A stretch of 64,000 nt of DNA, from positions 558,001-622,000 of the forward strand of contig NZ_JAFCKF010000005.1 in assembly GCF_018130545.1 (NCBI RefSeq), read 5' to 3'. This document shows, piece by piece, positions 16,731 through 24,906 of the stretch (positions within the stretch are counted from its first letter, which is position 1; each line of letters opens with the position of its first letter). The notes beneath the pieces were generated by a model. It was not told the DNA's origin. It ran no database searches and saw only the letters and a list, made by a program, of their open reading frames with translations. Source of the DNA: Bradyrhizobium tropiciagri. GTDB lineage: Bacteria > Pseudomonadota > Alphaproteobacteria > Rhizobiales > Xanthobacteraceae. Position numbers and translations under genes: made by a program.

Positions 16731-17393
16731 TCAGTGCGTCGGCCGCGCGATGTCCGGCAGCAGGCAGATATCACCCACTGTGTCAGCCGACGCATTGGCG
16801 TTGCCCGGGGTGTGGGCTGCCGGCTTTTGACCTGGCTTGGTAGCAGGCGGCACGGCGCCGGTGGTTTTCTGGTTCTGCGGCGCTGTTGATTTGGGCAGGG
16901 CGCCCTTCGCCGCAGAGTTGCCTGCGGCCGCCGGGTTGCCGGCAACGCTCATCGGGATCGGCGGACCGACACGGGTCCAGGTCTCGCCGCCGCACAGGAA
17001 GCCGAGCACGCAGCCCTGGATCTCGAGCTGATCGGTGCCGACCGGCTTGATGGTCGAGCTGTAGAGCTGACCGTCCTTGGCGTTGTAGACTTGGCCTTCC
17101 CACGCATCGGCGCCGGCCTTCTTCTTCATGTCGATCAGAATCGGCATGCCGAGCGTCGGCCTGCTCTGCTTCGCAGGATCAGGATTGTTCTTATCCTTGC
17201 CGCCGGGGGTTTTTTCCCAAGACACTGCCCCCCACATGTTGCCATTACACTGGGCGACGCGGATGGTGGCGACACCATCAGCGACCTTCCAGTCGCCGGT
17301 CGGGTCCGCTGCAAGTGCCGGTGATAATACGGTGGCCAAAAATAAACCCGAAAAGGCTATTGTGCGCGCGAAAGTTCTTGGGCAGTGCAACAT
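16731..17393 (-). CDS. Exported DUF2147 protein in the hopanoid cluster
   Basis: The 220-residue protein has a signal peptide (hydrophobic IAFSGLFLATVLSPALA, cleavage about residue 29) and a DUF2147 domain (about 30-145: DPTGDWKVADGVATIRVAQC, then QVYNAKDGQLYSSTI and LEIQGCVLGFLCGGETWTRV). A Pro/Ala/Gly-rich linker leads to a C-terminal tail, DTVGDICLLPDIARPTH. DUF2147 proteins are periplasmic beta-structured proteins without an assigned reaction. Its place between hpnN and hpnO suggests a link to hopanoid or envelope biology, but no direct evidence is visible. Confidence 0.8.
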   Translation of the reverse strand: MLHCPRTFARTIAFSGLFLATVLSPALAADPTGDWKVADGVATIRVAQCNGNMWGAVSWEKTPGGKDKNNPDPAKQSRPTLGMPILIDMKKKAGADAWEGQVYNAKDGQLYSSTIKPVGTDQLEIQGCVLGFLCGGETWTRVGPPIPMSVAGNPAAAGNSAAKGALPKSTAPQNQKTTGAVPPATKPGQKPAAHTPGNANASADTVGDICLLPDIARPTH

Positions 17394-17495
17394 GGTCCAA
17401 ACCTGTGCTTAACTCGACGATCCGAGCGGGGGTCAAAACGCCGCTAGCGAGCGTTTTAAGTTGACGAGATGGCCATCAACCGACGTATGTAACGA

Positions 17496-18887
17496 ATGGT
17501 AAGTTCCAATTTAGACGTTTCCGAGATTTTTGTGGAGCGCGAGGGGCAGCGCGGTGCCATGCACACGCGTCACCTCAACGAGCAGCTCGTTCGCGTCCTC
17601 AAGACCATCGGCTACGACGTCGGCTTCCAGAAGGGGCAAGGCCAATACCTCTTCGATCGTCAGGGGGCTCGTTACCTCGATCTATTGAGCGGATTTGGCG
17701 TTTTTGCGATTGGCCGCAATCATCCGGCCCTGCGCCAGGCGCTGAAGAGCGTGCTCGACGCCGATCTGCCCAATCTGGTGCAGCTCGACGTCTCCACGCT
17801 CGCCGGCGTGCTCGCGGAACGGCTGCTGGAATACGTTCCATATCTGGACAAGGTGTTTTTCGCCAATTCCGGCGCTGAAACCGTCGAAGCTGCGATCAAA
17901 TTCGCGCGCGGCGCGACCGGCCGCCCTGGCATCGTTTATTGCGGGCATTCGTTCCATGGCCTGTCCTACGGAGCGCTGTCGCTGACGGATGATTCGAATT
18001 TCCGCAGCGGCTTCGAGCCGCTACTGCCCGGCTGCACCCCGATACCCTTCAATGATCTCGAGGCGCTGGAGAAGGCGCTGTCGTCGCGCCAGGTCGGTGC
18101 GTTCATCGTCGAGCCGATCCAGGGCAAGGGCGTCAACATGCCCACCGACGAGTTCCTGCCCGGCGCGCTGGCGCTGTGCCGCAAATATGGCACGCTGTTC
18201 ATCGCCGACGAGATTCAAACCGGCATCGGTCGCACCGGCAAATTCCTCGCGATCGAGCACTGGGGCATCGAGCCCGACATGGTGCTGCTAGCGAAGGCGC
18301 TCTCCGGCGGCCACGTGCCGATCGGCGCGCTGCTGACGCGCAAGAACATCTTCGACAAGATCTTCAACCAGATGGATCGCGCGGTCGTGCATGGCTCGAC
18401 CTTTGCGAAGAACGATCTGGCGATGGCCGCCGGCATCGCGACGCTCGACGTCATCAAGGCCGAGAGGCTGGTCGAGAACGCCGCCAAGCGCGGCGCCGAG
18501 CTCCGCCTCGCGCTGACGCGCATGGTGCCGGGCTATGAATTGATGAAGGAAGTCCGCGGCAAGGGCCTGATGATCGGCGTCGAGTTCGGGCCGCCGAAAT
18601 CGCTGCGGCTGAAAGCGTCGTGGAATCTACTGGAGACCGCCAACAAGGGCCTGTTCTGCCAGCTGATCACGGTGCCGCTGTTCAAGGATCACAAGATCCT
18701 GACCCAGGTCGCCGGTCACGGCCTGCACACCATCAAGCTGCTGCCGCCGCTCACGATCACCGAAGAGGACTGCAGCTGGATCGAGAAGTCGTTCGACGAC
18801 GTGATCGCCGGCAGTCACAAGGTCCCCGGCGCGATCTGGTCGCTCGGCAAGACGTTGGTCGACAACGCGGTGCGCAAGTCGGCGTAA
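17496..18887 (+). CDS. hpnO: Hopanoid aminotransferase HpnO
   Basis: HpnO is a PLP-dependent class III (ornithine/acetylornithine-type) aminotransferase thought to make aminobacteriohopanetriol from ribosylhopane. The 463-residue protein has the PLP phosphate-binding NSGAETVEAAIKFAR (124-138), the Asp of ADEIQTGIGRTG (D238) and the Schiff-base Lys K267 (LLAKALSGGHVPIGA). Length and the long C-terminal tail match hopanoid-cluster members. It is divergent from the DUF2147 gene and followed by a double-hairpin repeat. Confidence 0.88.
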   Translation: MVSSNLDVSEIFVEREGQRGAMHTRHLNEQLVRVLKTIGYDVGFQKGQGQYLFDRQGARYLDLLSGFGVFAIGRNHPALRQALKSVLDADLPNLVQLDVSTLAGVLAERLLEYVPYLDKVFFANSGAETVEAAIKFARGATGRPGIVYCGHSFHGLSYGALSLTDDSNFRSGFEPLLPGCTPIPFNDLEALEKALSSRQVGAFIVEPIQGKGVNMPTDEFLPGALALCRKYGTLFIADEIQTGIGRTGKFLAIEHWGIEPDMVLLAKALSGGHVPIGALLTRKNIFDKIFNQMDRAVVHGSTFAKNDLAMAAGIATLDVIKAERLVENAAKRGAELRLALTRMVPGYELMKEVRGKGLMIGVEFGPPKSLRLKASWNLLETANKGLFCQLITVPLFKDHKILTQVAGHGLHTIKLLPPLTITEEDCSWIEKSFDDVIAGSHKVPGAIWSLGKTLVDNAVRKSA

Positions 18888-18899
18888 GCTCGAAGAAAC

Positions 18900-18981
18900 G
18901 TAAGGCGGGTTAGGCGAAGCCGTAACCCGCCGCGACGTTCGAGAAGCTTGGCGGATTACGCCTTCGGCTAATCCGCCCTAC
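18900..18981. repeat. Double palindromic intergenic repeat
   Basis: Two consecutive hairpins are seen: GCGGGTTA/TAACCCGC (18905-18912 with 18923-18930) and GGCGGATTA/TAATCCGCC (18950-18958 with 18969-18977). The two units resemble each other (GGCGxxTTA core), so this is a paired REP-like element of a type widespread between genes in Bradyrhizobium. It separates convergent hpnO and the anti-sigma gene and may also stop transcription. Confidence 0.7.
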
Positions 18982-18983
18982 CA

Positions 18984-19748
18984 TTACCCTTCCTTGTTCG
19001 CGCGCATCGTGGCCTCGAACTTGTCGCCGAACTCGGTCAGCTCGTCGGCGCCGAGATCGCTGACCGCCCAGTAGTTCAGGCCGCGGTCGCTCCAGCGCCG
19101 GATGTTGAAGCCTTGCAGCGTCGAGGTCTGCGCTGCCTTCCGTTCGGTGTTCGCGGTCTGCGCCACGAACAGGTTGATCACGTGCTGGCGCCGCTTGTAG
19201 ACCACGGCGCCGATCTCGCGGGCGTTGACGTAGTCGAGCCGGCCGCCGATCAGCGTAAAGCCCTGCGCGGTGAGATCGATCACCGGCGGCGAGACGTCGA
19301 GCTTGCCGTTGAACCAGGGCTTGACCGTATGCTGATCGGTCGAGACCACGTCGATCAGGTGGCCGGCCTGCAACGAGCGCAGATGCGCCGACACCACCTC
19401 GTTCTCGATCCGCTGCTCGTCGTCATTGCGCAGCACGATCGCAACCAGGCCGGTCGCGGCCATGGCCGATACCGCCGAGCCCATCGCAAAGCCGCGCAGC
19501 ACCGAGCGCCGGCTCGGCGCGGCCTGCGGCTGCGGCAATGCCTTCTCGATCTTGCGGCGCAATTCGAGCGGCGCCTTGTAGCGCACGTCGCTCTCGGCGA
19601 TCGCCTGGCGGATCTCCTGATACTCCTTCATGAGAGCGGCGCAATGCGCGCACCCCTCGACATGGGCTTCCACTTCGCGCGCATGGCCGGCATCGAGTTC
19701 GCCGTCGATCAGCGCGTGGATCAGCACTTCGGCTTCCTCGCAGGTCAT
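18984..19748 (-). CDS. Zinc-binding transmembrane anti-sigma factor
   Basis: The 254-residue protein has an N-terminal ZAS zinc finger, H29-x3-C33-x2-C36 (HVEGCAHC), which binds and holds its cognate ECF sigma. Next come a basic region with a twin-arginine-like motif (SRRSVLRGF, RR at 80-81), one TM helix (about 88-106) and a C-terminal extracytoplasmic domain of about 145 residues. Its start overlaps the sigma stop by 4 nt, the usual sigma/anti-sigma coupling. The RR motif directly before the TM is unusual and suggests Tat-linked insertion (inference). Confidence 0.85.
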   Translation of the reverse strand: MTCEEAEVLIHALIDGELDAGHAREVEAHVEGCAHCAALMKEYQEIRQAIAESDVRYKAPLELRRKIEKALPQPQAAPSRRSVLRGFAMGSAVSAMAATGLVAIVLRNDDEQRIENEVVSAHLRSLQAGHLIDVVSTDQHTVKPWFNGKLDVSPPVIDLTAQGFTLIGGRLDYVNAREIGAVVYKRRQHVINLFVAQTANTERKAAQTSTLQGFNIRRWSDRGLNYWAVSDLGADELTEFGDKFEATMRANKEG

Positions 19749-20302
19749 TTCACTTGCTCCTGTTCCGCAAGCCAGGCCGATCGCAGCATGGCGCGGGCGC
19801 GCGCGAGGCGGGACATCACGGTGCCGACAGGCACGGCGGCGACATCGGCGATCTCGCGGTATGATAGATTCTGGATTTCCCTGAGCACGAAGGTCTCGCG
19901 GAACGGTTCGGCGAGTGCCGCCACCAGCTTGCGTACGGTGTCGCCGTCGAAGCGGCGCAGCAGCTGCTTTTCCGGGGTCTCCGGAGCTTCGTTCCACATC
20001 GGGGTCTGCTCGCGGCCTTCGGGTAGCTCCTCGACCGCGGTGGGGGCGGTCTTGCGCCTTGCGTATTCGGCGCGGCAGACATTGCGCAGGATCGCGAACA
20101 GCCATGGCTTCATCGCAGGGCCGCGATAACTGTCGAAATGCTTGTAGGCGCGCAGATAGCATTCCTGCACCGCATCCTCGGCGTCGGCGGCATCGCGCAG
20201 CAGATAGCGCGCCAGCGTATAGGCGTCGTCAAGGTATGGCAGCGCGGCTTCGCGGAAGCGCCGCGCCTTTTCGGGATCGTCTTGCGACGCGTTGACAACC
20301 AT
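19745..20302 (-). CDS. ECF RNA polymerase sigma factor
   Basis: The 185-residue ECF sigma has region 2 with DAEDAVQECYLRAYKHFDSY (about 45-64) and KPWLFAILRNVCRAEYARRK. Region 4 has FRETFVLREIQNLSYREIADVAAVPVGTVMSRLARAR, a helix-turn-helix for the -35 element. MVVNASQDDPEK was taken as start over an upstream extension. It lies downstream of the metallophosphoesterase and cupredoxin genes and upstream of its anti-sigma, so the set may form one stress regulon. Confidence 0.88.
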   Translation of the reverse strand: MVVNASQDDPEKARRFREAALPYLDDAYTLARYLLRDAADAEDAVQECYLRAYKHFDSYRGPAMKPWLFAILRNVCRAEYARRKTAPTAVEELPEGREQTPMWNEAPETPEKQLLRRFDGDTVRKLVAALAEPFRETFVLREIQNLSYREIADVAAVPVGTVMSRLARARAMLRSAWLAEQEQVK

Positions 20303-20396
20303 CGTGTTCTGCCCGGCATGTCGAGAGACGGCTTGTGCCCGGGCGGGGGCTGCGGGCCACCGACCGGGCATGGTTGTGATTGTATGGGTGGTCACG

Positions 20397-20720
20397 TTAC
20401 CCAACCTTGATACTGCCTGTCATGTGCGGATGCAGCGAGCAGAAATACTTGTACTCGCCCGGCTCCGTGAAGGTGAACGAGAAGGTGCCGTCGGTATCCA
20501 TGGCTTTGGAGCGGAATTTGCCCGCACACACCACGGTGTGCGGGATGTCGTCGCGGTTGGTCCAGGTCACGGTCGTGCCGACCTTCACGTCGAGCGGGTT
20601 CGGCGCGAACGAGAAATTGTCGATATGGACCGCGATGTCTTCGGCGCGGGCCGCCGTTACCGGCAGCAGCATGGCTGCGACCACGGCGATCCCGAAGTCG
20701 CGTCGATTGATCGAACTCAT
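20397..20720 (-). CDS. Exported cupredoxin (amicyanin-like blue copper protein)
   Basis: The 107-residue protein has a twin-arginine-like signal (MSSINRRDFGIAVVAAMLLP, cleavage near ARA at 24-26). The mature part is one cupredoxin domain with type-1 copper ligands H61, C94, H97 and M100 (DIPHTV and YFCSLHPHM), the CxxHxxM spacing of amicyanin and pseudoazurin. It is probably a periplasmic electron carrier or copper-binding protein. It lies 26 nt after the metallophosphoesterase stop in the same direction. Confidence 0.88.
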   Translation of the reverse strand: MSSINRRDFGIAVVAAMLLPVTAARAEDIAVHIDNFSFAPNPLDVKVGTTVTWTNRDDIPHTVVCAGKFRSKAMDTDGTFSFTFTEPGEYKYFCSLHPHMTGSIKVG

Positions 20721-20746
20721 CGGTGTCTTCCCTTGGCCTTGTCGGG

Positions 20747-21697
20747 TCAGCCCTGCAGCGGCGTGTCGATGATCGCCAGCGGCTGGGTGTTCTGCTTGAA
20801 GTTGATGCTGGCGACGCCGAGCATGCTGCGCAGCTTGGCATCCTCGACCTTCATCGGGCCGGGCGAGGGGGCGGCCCCCGGCGCCGGCTGTGGGAACGCC
20901 GTCGAGCGCGCGGTGTGGAAGGTGACGTTGCCCTCGACCTTCTGCATCACCTGGTGGATGTGGCCGTTGAGCACGGTGACCGATCCAAAACCCTTGACGT
21001 ATTCCAGCGCGCGGGCGCCATCCTCGGTGCCCCAGCCCCATTGCGGATAGACCGTCCACAAAGGGATGTGGGCGAACAGCACGATCGGCGTCGACTTGGA
21101 GCGGCCCTTGAGGTCGTTCTCCAGCCATTCGAGCTGCTCGTTGCCGAGATTGCCGAGGCCGCCGCCCTTGAGGTCGACCACGTTGACGAGGCCGACGAAA
21201 TGCACGCCGCCGGCGTCGAAGGAGTAGTAGCCCGGACCCTTGGTGCCCTTGCCGTAACGCTCCTTGTAGAGCTTGACCTCTTCGTCGATGAAATCGTGCT
21301 CGCCCGGCACGTAATGCACGTCGAGCTTGGCCTGCGAGATGATGCGATCGGCGTCATCGAATTCGGACGCCTTCGACAGATGCGTGATGTCGCCGGTGTG
21401 GATCATGAAGGACGGCTTGACCGGCATCGCCCGGACCTTGTTGATGGCCTCCTCCAGCGTGCCGATGGCGTTCGGATTGGCCGGCTTGTCGAAGCCGACA
21501 TGGCTGTCGCTGATCTGCATGAAGGTCATGCCGGTGGCCTCGGCAGCCTTCGCCGAGCCGACGATGCCGAGCGAATGCGGCACGCCGCCGGTGACGGTCC
21601 ACAGCACGCCGGTGCCGGCCCAGGTCATGCATTCCAGCACCTTGCGTCGGCTGACGCCCTTCTCCTCATCGTGGTGATTGTGATCGTGTCCGCTCAT
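20747..21697 (-). CDS. Exported calcineurin-like metallophosphoesterase
   Basis: The 316-residue protein has an N-terminal His/Asp-rich stretch (MSGHDHNHHDEEK), a Tat-like motif (SRRKVLECM) and a hydrophobic segment to about residue 52. Metallophosphoesterase motifs follow in order: QISDSHVG, HTGDITHLS (GDxxH where GDxxD is usual), VPGEHDF (GEHD in place of GNHD), LFAHIPLW and NGHIHQ. It should be a periplasmic metal-dependent phosphoesterase with a variant metal site. It is first in a run with the cupredoxin and the ECF pair. Confidence 0.8.
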   Translation of the reverse strand: MSGHDHNHHDEEKGVSRRKVLECMTWAGTGVLWTVTGGVPHSLGIVGSAKAAEATGMTFMQISDSHVGFDKPANPNAIGTLEEAINKVRAMPVKPSFMIHTGDITHLSKASEFDDADRIISQAKLDVHYVPGEHDFIDEEVKLYKERYGKGTKGPGYYSFDAGGVHFVGLVNVVDLKGGGLGNLGNEQLEWLENDLKGRSKSTPIVLFAHIPLWTVYPQWGWGTEDGARALEYVKGFGSVTVLNGHIHQVMQKVEGNVTFHTARSTAFPQPAPGAAPSPGPMKVEDAKLRSMLGVASINFKQNTQPLAIIDTPLQG

Positions 21698-21741
21698 GAC
21701 AAGTCTCCCGTGGGCCCAGGGATTGGGTTTCCGGGGAGGTG

Positions 21742-21766
21742 ATCGGCGCGCCCTGGGGTTTATTCC
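21742..21766 (-). promoter_or_regulatory. Candidate ECF-type promoter
   Basis: Read on the minus strand, GGAAT (21766-21762), a 16-nt spacer and CGAT (21745-21742) resemble an ECF -35/-10 pair, 44 nt upstream of the metallophosphoesterase start. The sigma encoded downstream could drive it. The match is short and may be by chance. Confidence 0.3.
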
Positions 21767-21937
21767 CGGGGCTTTGGAGGGGGTTGAGGGCGGGGATGAC
21801 GATTTCGTGAGGGGCTGGGCCGGCGGCGTGCTGGAGGATCCGCGCGACAGGTGGACGCAAGGTCAAGATGCGCAATTGAAGCCCCACGCATTGCAACGTT
21901 ATCGATCCGGCAAACCACTGATCGGTCGGAGGAAACC

Positions 21938-22345
21938 ATGGCTCACGTCACCGGCGGCTGCCACTGCGGCGAGATTCGCTATGAAGTAATCGGAGAACCC
22001 TTCGTTCACGCGCTGTGTCACTGCAGCGATTGCCGGCGTCACGCCGGTGCGCCGATGGTTGGCTGGACCATGTATGCCGAGGAGGCCGTCAAGGTGATCA
22101 AGGGCCAGCCCAAGGTCTATCGATCCTCGGAACATGGCCGGCGGCACTTCTGCGCGAATTGCGGCACCGGGCTTTTCTACATCAACGGCAACATGTTGCC
22201 CGGGATCATCGACATTCAGAGCGGCACCTATGACGATCCCGACGCGGTGCCGGCCGTGGTGCACATCCAGGTCGCGGAGCGGCTGCGCTGGATGGAAGCC
22301 GCGCATGAGTTGCCGACCTTCGACCGTTACCCGCCGCCACCGTGA
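21938..22345 (+). CDS. GFA-family (glutathione-dependent formaldehyde-activating type) protein
   Basis: The 135-residue protein has the Gfa/CENP-V zinc fold: C8 and C10 in GGCHCGEIRYEV, a Cys cluster in CHCSDCRRHAGAP, and FCANCGTGLFY near residue 75. Family members bind zinc and some bind glutathione adducts, but only a few have proven activity. The start ATG 21938 is preceded by a good GGAGGA ribosome site. It is divergent from the metallophosphoesterase operon and stands alone. Confidence 0.85.
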   Translation: MAHVTGGCHCGEIRYEVIGEPFVHALCHCSDCRRHAGAPMVGWTMYAEEAVKVIKGQPKVYRSSEHGRRHFCANCGTGLFYINGNMLPGIIDIQSGTYDDPDAVPAVVHIQVAERLRWMEAAHELPTFDRYPPPP

Positions 22346-22446
22346 CCGGCGTTCGACGCAGACGATGCCGCGTCCAATCATGCGGCGATGCGCCCCGCAA
22401 CATAGATGAACGGCCGCAACACAGCTGTCTTGCAGCCGTCAGCATA

Positions 22447-22551
22447 ATGTCAGCGCTGCTGCGTAAGAATGGCGGACTTCATTCGCCGAAGCGAGCCGGC
22501 ATCACGCCGAGCACCACGGCAAATACCAAAAAGCGTTCCAGTACTGCGTGA
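22447..22551 (+). CDS. Possible 34-residue small ORF before a terminator
   Basis: ATG 22447 opens a short basic frame (MSALLRKNGGLHSPKRAGIT, ending KKRSSTA) that stops 8 nt before a strong plus-strand terminator. No larger plus-strand gene lies between the GFA gene and that terminator, so a short transcript ends here. It could be a small protein or a small RNA, and no good Shine-Dalgarno is visible. The function is unknown. Confidence 0.25.
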   Translation: MSALLRKNGGLHSPKRAGITPSTTANTKKRSSTA

Positions 22552-22558
22552 GTGGCTT

Positions 22559-22592
22559 CCGCCGTCCCCGAAAGGGGGCGGCGTTTTATTTT
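22559..22592 (+). terminator. Intrinsic terminator, plus strand
   Basis: CGCCGTCCCC and GGGGGCGGCG (about 22560-22569 and 22574-22583) form a GC-rich stem with a GAAA tetraloop, followed directly by TTTTATTTT. It lies more than 200 nt after the GFA stop, so it either ends a long GFA tail or a separate short transcript. Confidence 0.85.
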
Positions 22593-22643
22593 GGCTAGTG
22601 CTGCGTGCGCTCACATCAGTCGAGCGCCAGCGGCCGTCTGCCC

Positions 22644-23150
22644 CTATTCGTCCTCGTCTTCCGGACCGCCATGCTGTTCGATCGCGTTGCGCACGCCGCG
22701 CATGACGGCGAACGAGACGAAGGCCATTCTTCGCTTCTGGTCGTCGCTCAATGTCTTGTAAAGCGGCTCCCAGGCATCGGAGAGCTTCTTGAGGTCGGTC
22801 CCGCGTTGGATGAGCCGGTCCGCTCTGCGCTGCATCCACTCGACGGGATTGCCTTCATGAAGCCCGTCCATCGGGCCGTTCTCGTGCAATTCGGCGATCC
22901 GCTCCAACCGGGCCTGCCGGTTTTTTGCCCTGTTACGGATCGCGTCCTCAATGGCCGGCCAGTACTTCTCCTGATCGGGGGTTAGCTGCAAGGCGGCCTT
23001 GACGATGCCGACGCGCATGTCGGTCAGGCTCTTCAGGTCGGCGGCGCTGGGTGGCGCCGCGCCGACAGTCGACGATGTCTCCGCTGCGAAGGCGAGAGAC
23101 GAGGTTGTCACCAAAAGTGCAATAGCTGCGGCGGCTGCGGTCCTCGTCAT
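22644..23150 (-). CDS. Periplasmic LTxxQ-motif (Spy/CpxP-like) protein
   Basis: The 168-residue protein has a signal peptide (MTRTAAAAAIALLVTTSSLAFA) and a helical mature part with the LTxxQ motif LQLTPDQEKYWPAIEDAI (about 48-65) and a second LSDDQKRRM near the C-terminus, typical of Spy/CpxP-like envelope-stress chaperones. The start ATG 23150 has an AGGAG site 6 nt upstream. It is divergent from the Ca2+/H+ antiporter, and a FixK-like box lies 67 nt upstream of its start. Confidence 0.8.
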   Translation of the reverse strand: MTRTAAAAAIALLVTTSSLAFAAETSSTVGAAPPSAADLKSLTDMRVGIVKAALQLTPDQEKYWPAIEDAIRNRAKNRQARLERIAELHENGPMDGLHEGNPVEWMQRRADRLIQRGTDLKKLSDAWEPLYKTLSDDQKRRMAFVSFAVMRGVRNAIEQHGGPEDEDE

Positions 23151-23217
23151 TGCGAGCTCCTGAACTGCTTGTCGTGGAAGTCCCGGGAAAGAAGCGCACA
23201 AGCGGATCAGCGGCGAG

Positions 23218-23231
23218 TTGACTTAGGTCAA
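23218..23231 (-). promoter_or_regulatory. FixK/FNR-like box upstream of the LTxxQ gene
   Basis: TTGACTTAGGTCAA fits the FixK2 pattern TTGA-N6-TCAA, with perfect 5-bp arms TTGAC/GTCAA. It lies 67 nt upstream of the LTxxQ start codon, compatible with a site near -40. Confidence 0.55.
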
Positions 23232-23323
23232 AGGGTAAGAAGCCGGAGATAGGGACGCGCTTCTGACCGTTCGCAAAATTCCGCGAAATCCCTTGCAATG
23301 ACCGGCAAAGCCGCGGCGCCCGA

Positions 23324-23337
23324 TTGAGCTAGATCAA
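23324..23337 (+). promoter_or_regulatory. FixK/FNR-like box upstream of the antiporter gene
   Basis: TTGAGCTAGATCAA is one base from the symmetric TTGAT-N4-ATCAA anaerobox and fits TTGA-N6-TCAA. It lies 60 nt upstream of the antiporter ATG. Confidence 0.6.
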
Positions 23338-23397
23338 GCCAGATCGAACCGCGGTGTTCAGAAATTGCTGTCCAACTCCCACCGACCGGGCGGTCCC

Positions 23398-24501
23398 ATG
23401 CAGCTCTTGCTCAAGGAAATTCGCCACAATCCACTGCTCTGGATGCTGGTCTTCGTGCCGATTGTGCTGGTGGTCGAACACGTCGCCCCCGCCGCTCACA
23501 CGGCTCTGTTTGTGCTCGCGGTCCTGAGCATCGTGCCGCTCGCTGCCCTTCTCAGCCACGCAACGGAGAGCGTCGCCGAGAAAACCGGCGATGCGATCGG
23601 AGGCTTGCTCAATGCGACACTGGGAAACCTGACGGAATTGATCATCGCGATCGCCGCGCTTCATGCCGGGGAATACATGCTGGTCAAGGCGTCGATCGCC
23701 GGCGCCATTGTCACCAATTCACTCTTCATGCTCGGCGCATCATTTCTGCTCGGTGGGCTCCGCCATCATGTTCAGGAATACAATCGGGCCGGCGGGAGGA
23801 TGTATGCGGCGCTGCTGCTGATGGCGACGATTGCGCTGCTTGCGCCCGCAGCCGTTGCCGATCTCGATCCGGCGAGAGGCCAAGTCATGGCACAGACGCT
23901 CAGCACGGGCCTCGCAGTGTTGCTGATCTGTGCCTACGCACTCGGCTTGCTGTTCTCGCTCAAGACTCACAAGGAGTTGTTTGAGAGCGGGGAGCACGCC
24001 GAGGCAGGTAGCGCGGGTTGGCCGATCGGACTGGCCGTGAGCACGCTGCTCGTGGTGACGGTGCTGGTTGCCCTGGTGAGCGAGATATTCGTGAGTTCGG
24101 TGCAGAAGGCGGGAGAGACGCTGGGATTGAGCTCGGCGTTCGTCGGTTTCATCATCGTCGCGCTGGTCGGCGCTGCGGCCGAGATGGCGGTCGCGTTCTC
24201 CGCGGCGCGCAAGGACCGGCTCGACATGAGCGTCAGCATCGCACTCGGAAGCGCGTCCCAGATCGCGTTGTTCGTTGCGCCGGCACTGGTTCTTCTCAGC
24301 TATGTCATCGGTCCGAAGCCGATGGACTTGCAGTTCTGGCCGGGCGCGGTGACGATGGTCATGATCGCCTCCGTCACGTCCTGCTTCATCACCAATAGCG
24401 GGCGGTCGGCATGGTTCATCGGCGCCTTGCTGGTGTTTATCTACGCGATCTTCGCCATGACGCTGTACATGGTGCCGCCGGGATCGCACGGGCCGGTCTG
24501 A
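23398..24501 (+). CDS. Ca2+/H+ (cation/proton) antiporter, CaxA/ChaA type
   Basis: The 367-residue inner-membrane protein has about 11 TM helices with the two inverted CAX repeats. The first holds GGLLNATLGNLTELIIAI (alpha-1, with the cation-binding Glu). The second holds FVGFIIVALVGAAAEMAVAF, where GAAAEM replaces the usual GNAAEH but keeps the Glu. It exchanges cytoplasmic Ca2+ (or Na+/K+) for protons. ATG 23398 (MQLLLKEIRHNP) was taken over an upstream start. A FixK-like box precedes it. Confidence 0.88.
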   Translation: MQLLLKEIRHNPLLWMLVFVPIVLVVEHVAPAAHTALFVLAVLSIVPLAALLSHATESVAEKTGDAIGGLLNATLGNLTELIIAIAALHAGEYMLVKASIAGAIVTNSLFMLGASFLLGGLRHHVQEYNRAGGRMYAALLLMATIALLAPAAVADLDPARGQVMAQTLSTGLAVLLICAYALGLLFSLKTHKELFESGEHAEAGSAGWPIGLAVSTLLVVTVLVALVSEIFVSSVQKAGETLGLSSAFVGFIIVALVGAAAEMAVAFSAARKDRLDMSVSIALGSASQIALFVAPALVLLSYVIGPKPMDLQFWPGAVTMVMIASVTSCFITNSGRSAWFIGALLVFIYAIFAMTLYMVPPGSHGPV

Positions 24502-24564
24502 GCAGGAACGAGCCGGCTTGGTCGTGGATCCGGGACTGCGTGACCGCTTGCGCCGGCGACGATC

Positions 24565-24798
24565 TCACAGTGCGAACTCGCCCTGCCGGCTCGTCCAGTC
24601 GATGATTTCGACCTGAAGTCCTCGCCTCGACATCTCGTCCTCGAGATGGCCGGCGTGGCGCTTCCACTCGGCTGTCGTCCGAACCCGAAACACCGGCTTT
24701 TCTCCGCGGCCCTCGAATTCATCGTCGGCCTGGAGCGCGCCGCGAACCGCCTCGTGCATCATCTTCAGGCTCGCGTCGCTGAAGGCGCCGTACTCCAT
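24565..24798 (-). CDS. Small conserved protein, unknown function
   Basis: The 77-residue soluble protein (MEYGAFSDASLKMMHEAVRG start) is charged and rich in Glu, Arg and Asp, with no signal or TM. An AGGGAG site precedes the ATG. It lies 108 nt downstream of the Gly-rich exported protein on the same strand and may share its FixK-like-box promoter. I do not recognise a named family, although the sequence composition is that of a real protein. Confidence 0.6.
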   Translation of the reverse strand: MEYGAFSDASLKMMHEAVRGALQADDEFEGRGEKPVFRVRTTAEWKRHAGHLEDEMSRRGLQVEIIDWTSRQGEFAL

Positions 24799-24906
24799 CG
24801 GTTCATCTCCCTGAGGTGCAAGCAGAGGAGGTCGCCGCGGGTCTCATCAACGAGACGCCGCGGCGCAGCGGCACCAAGCAGGCATCCCGGCTTGATCGAA
24901 TGGCTC

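Noticed and set aside
17435-17457. AAAACG/CGTTTT inverted pair before hpnO
   Set aside because: Only 6-bp AT-rich arms with an 11-nt gap; too weak to call an operator.
18900-18981. Double hairpin after hpnO as a simple terminator
   Set aside because: No T-run follows either stem and the sequence is a dispersed repeat; kept as repeat only.
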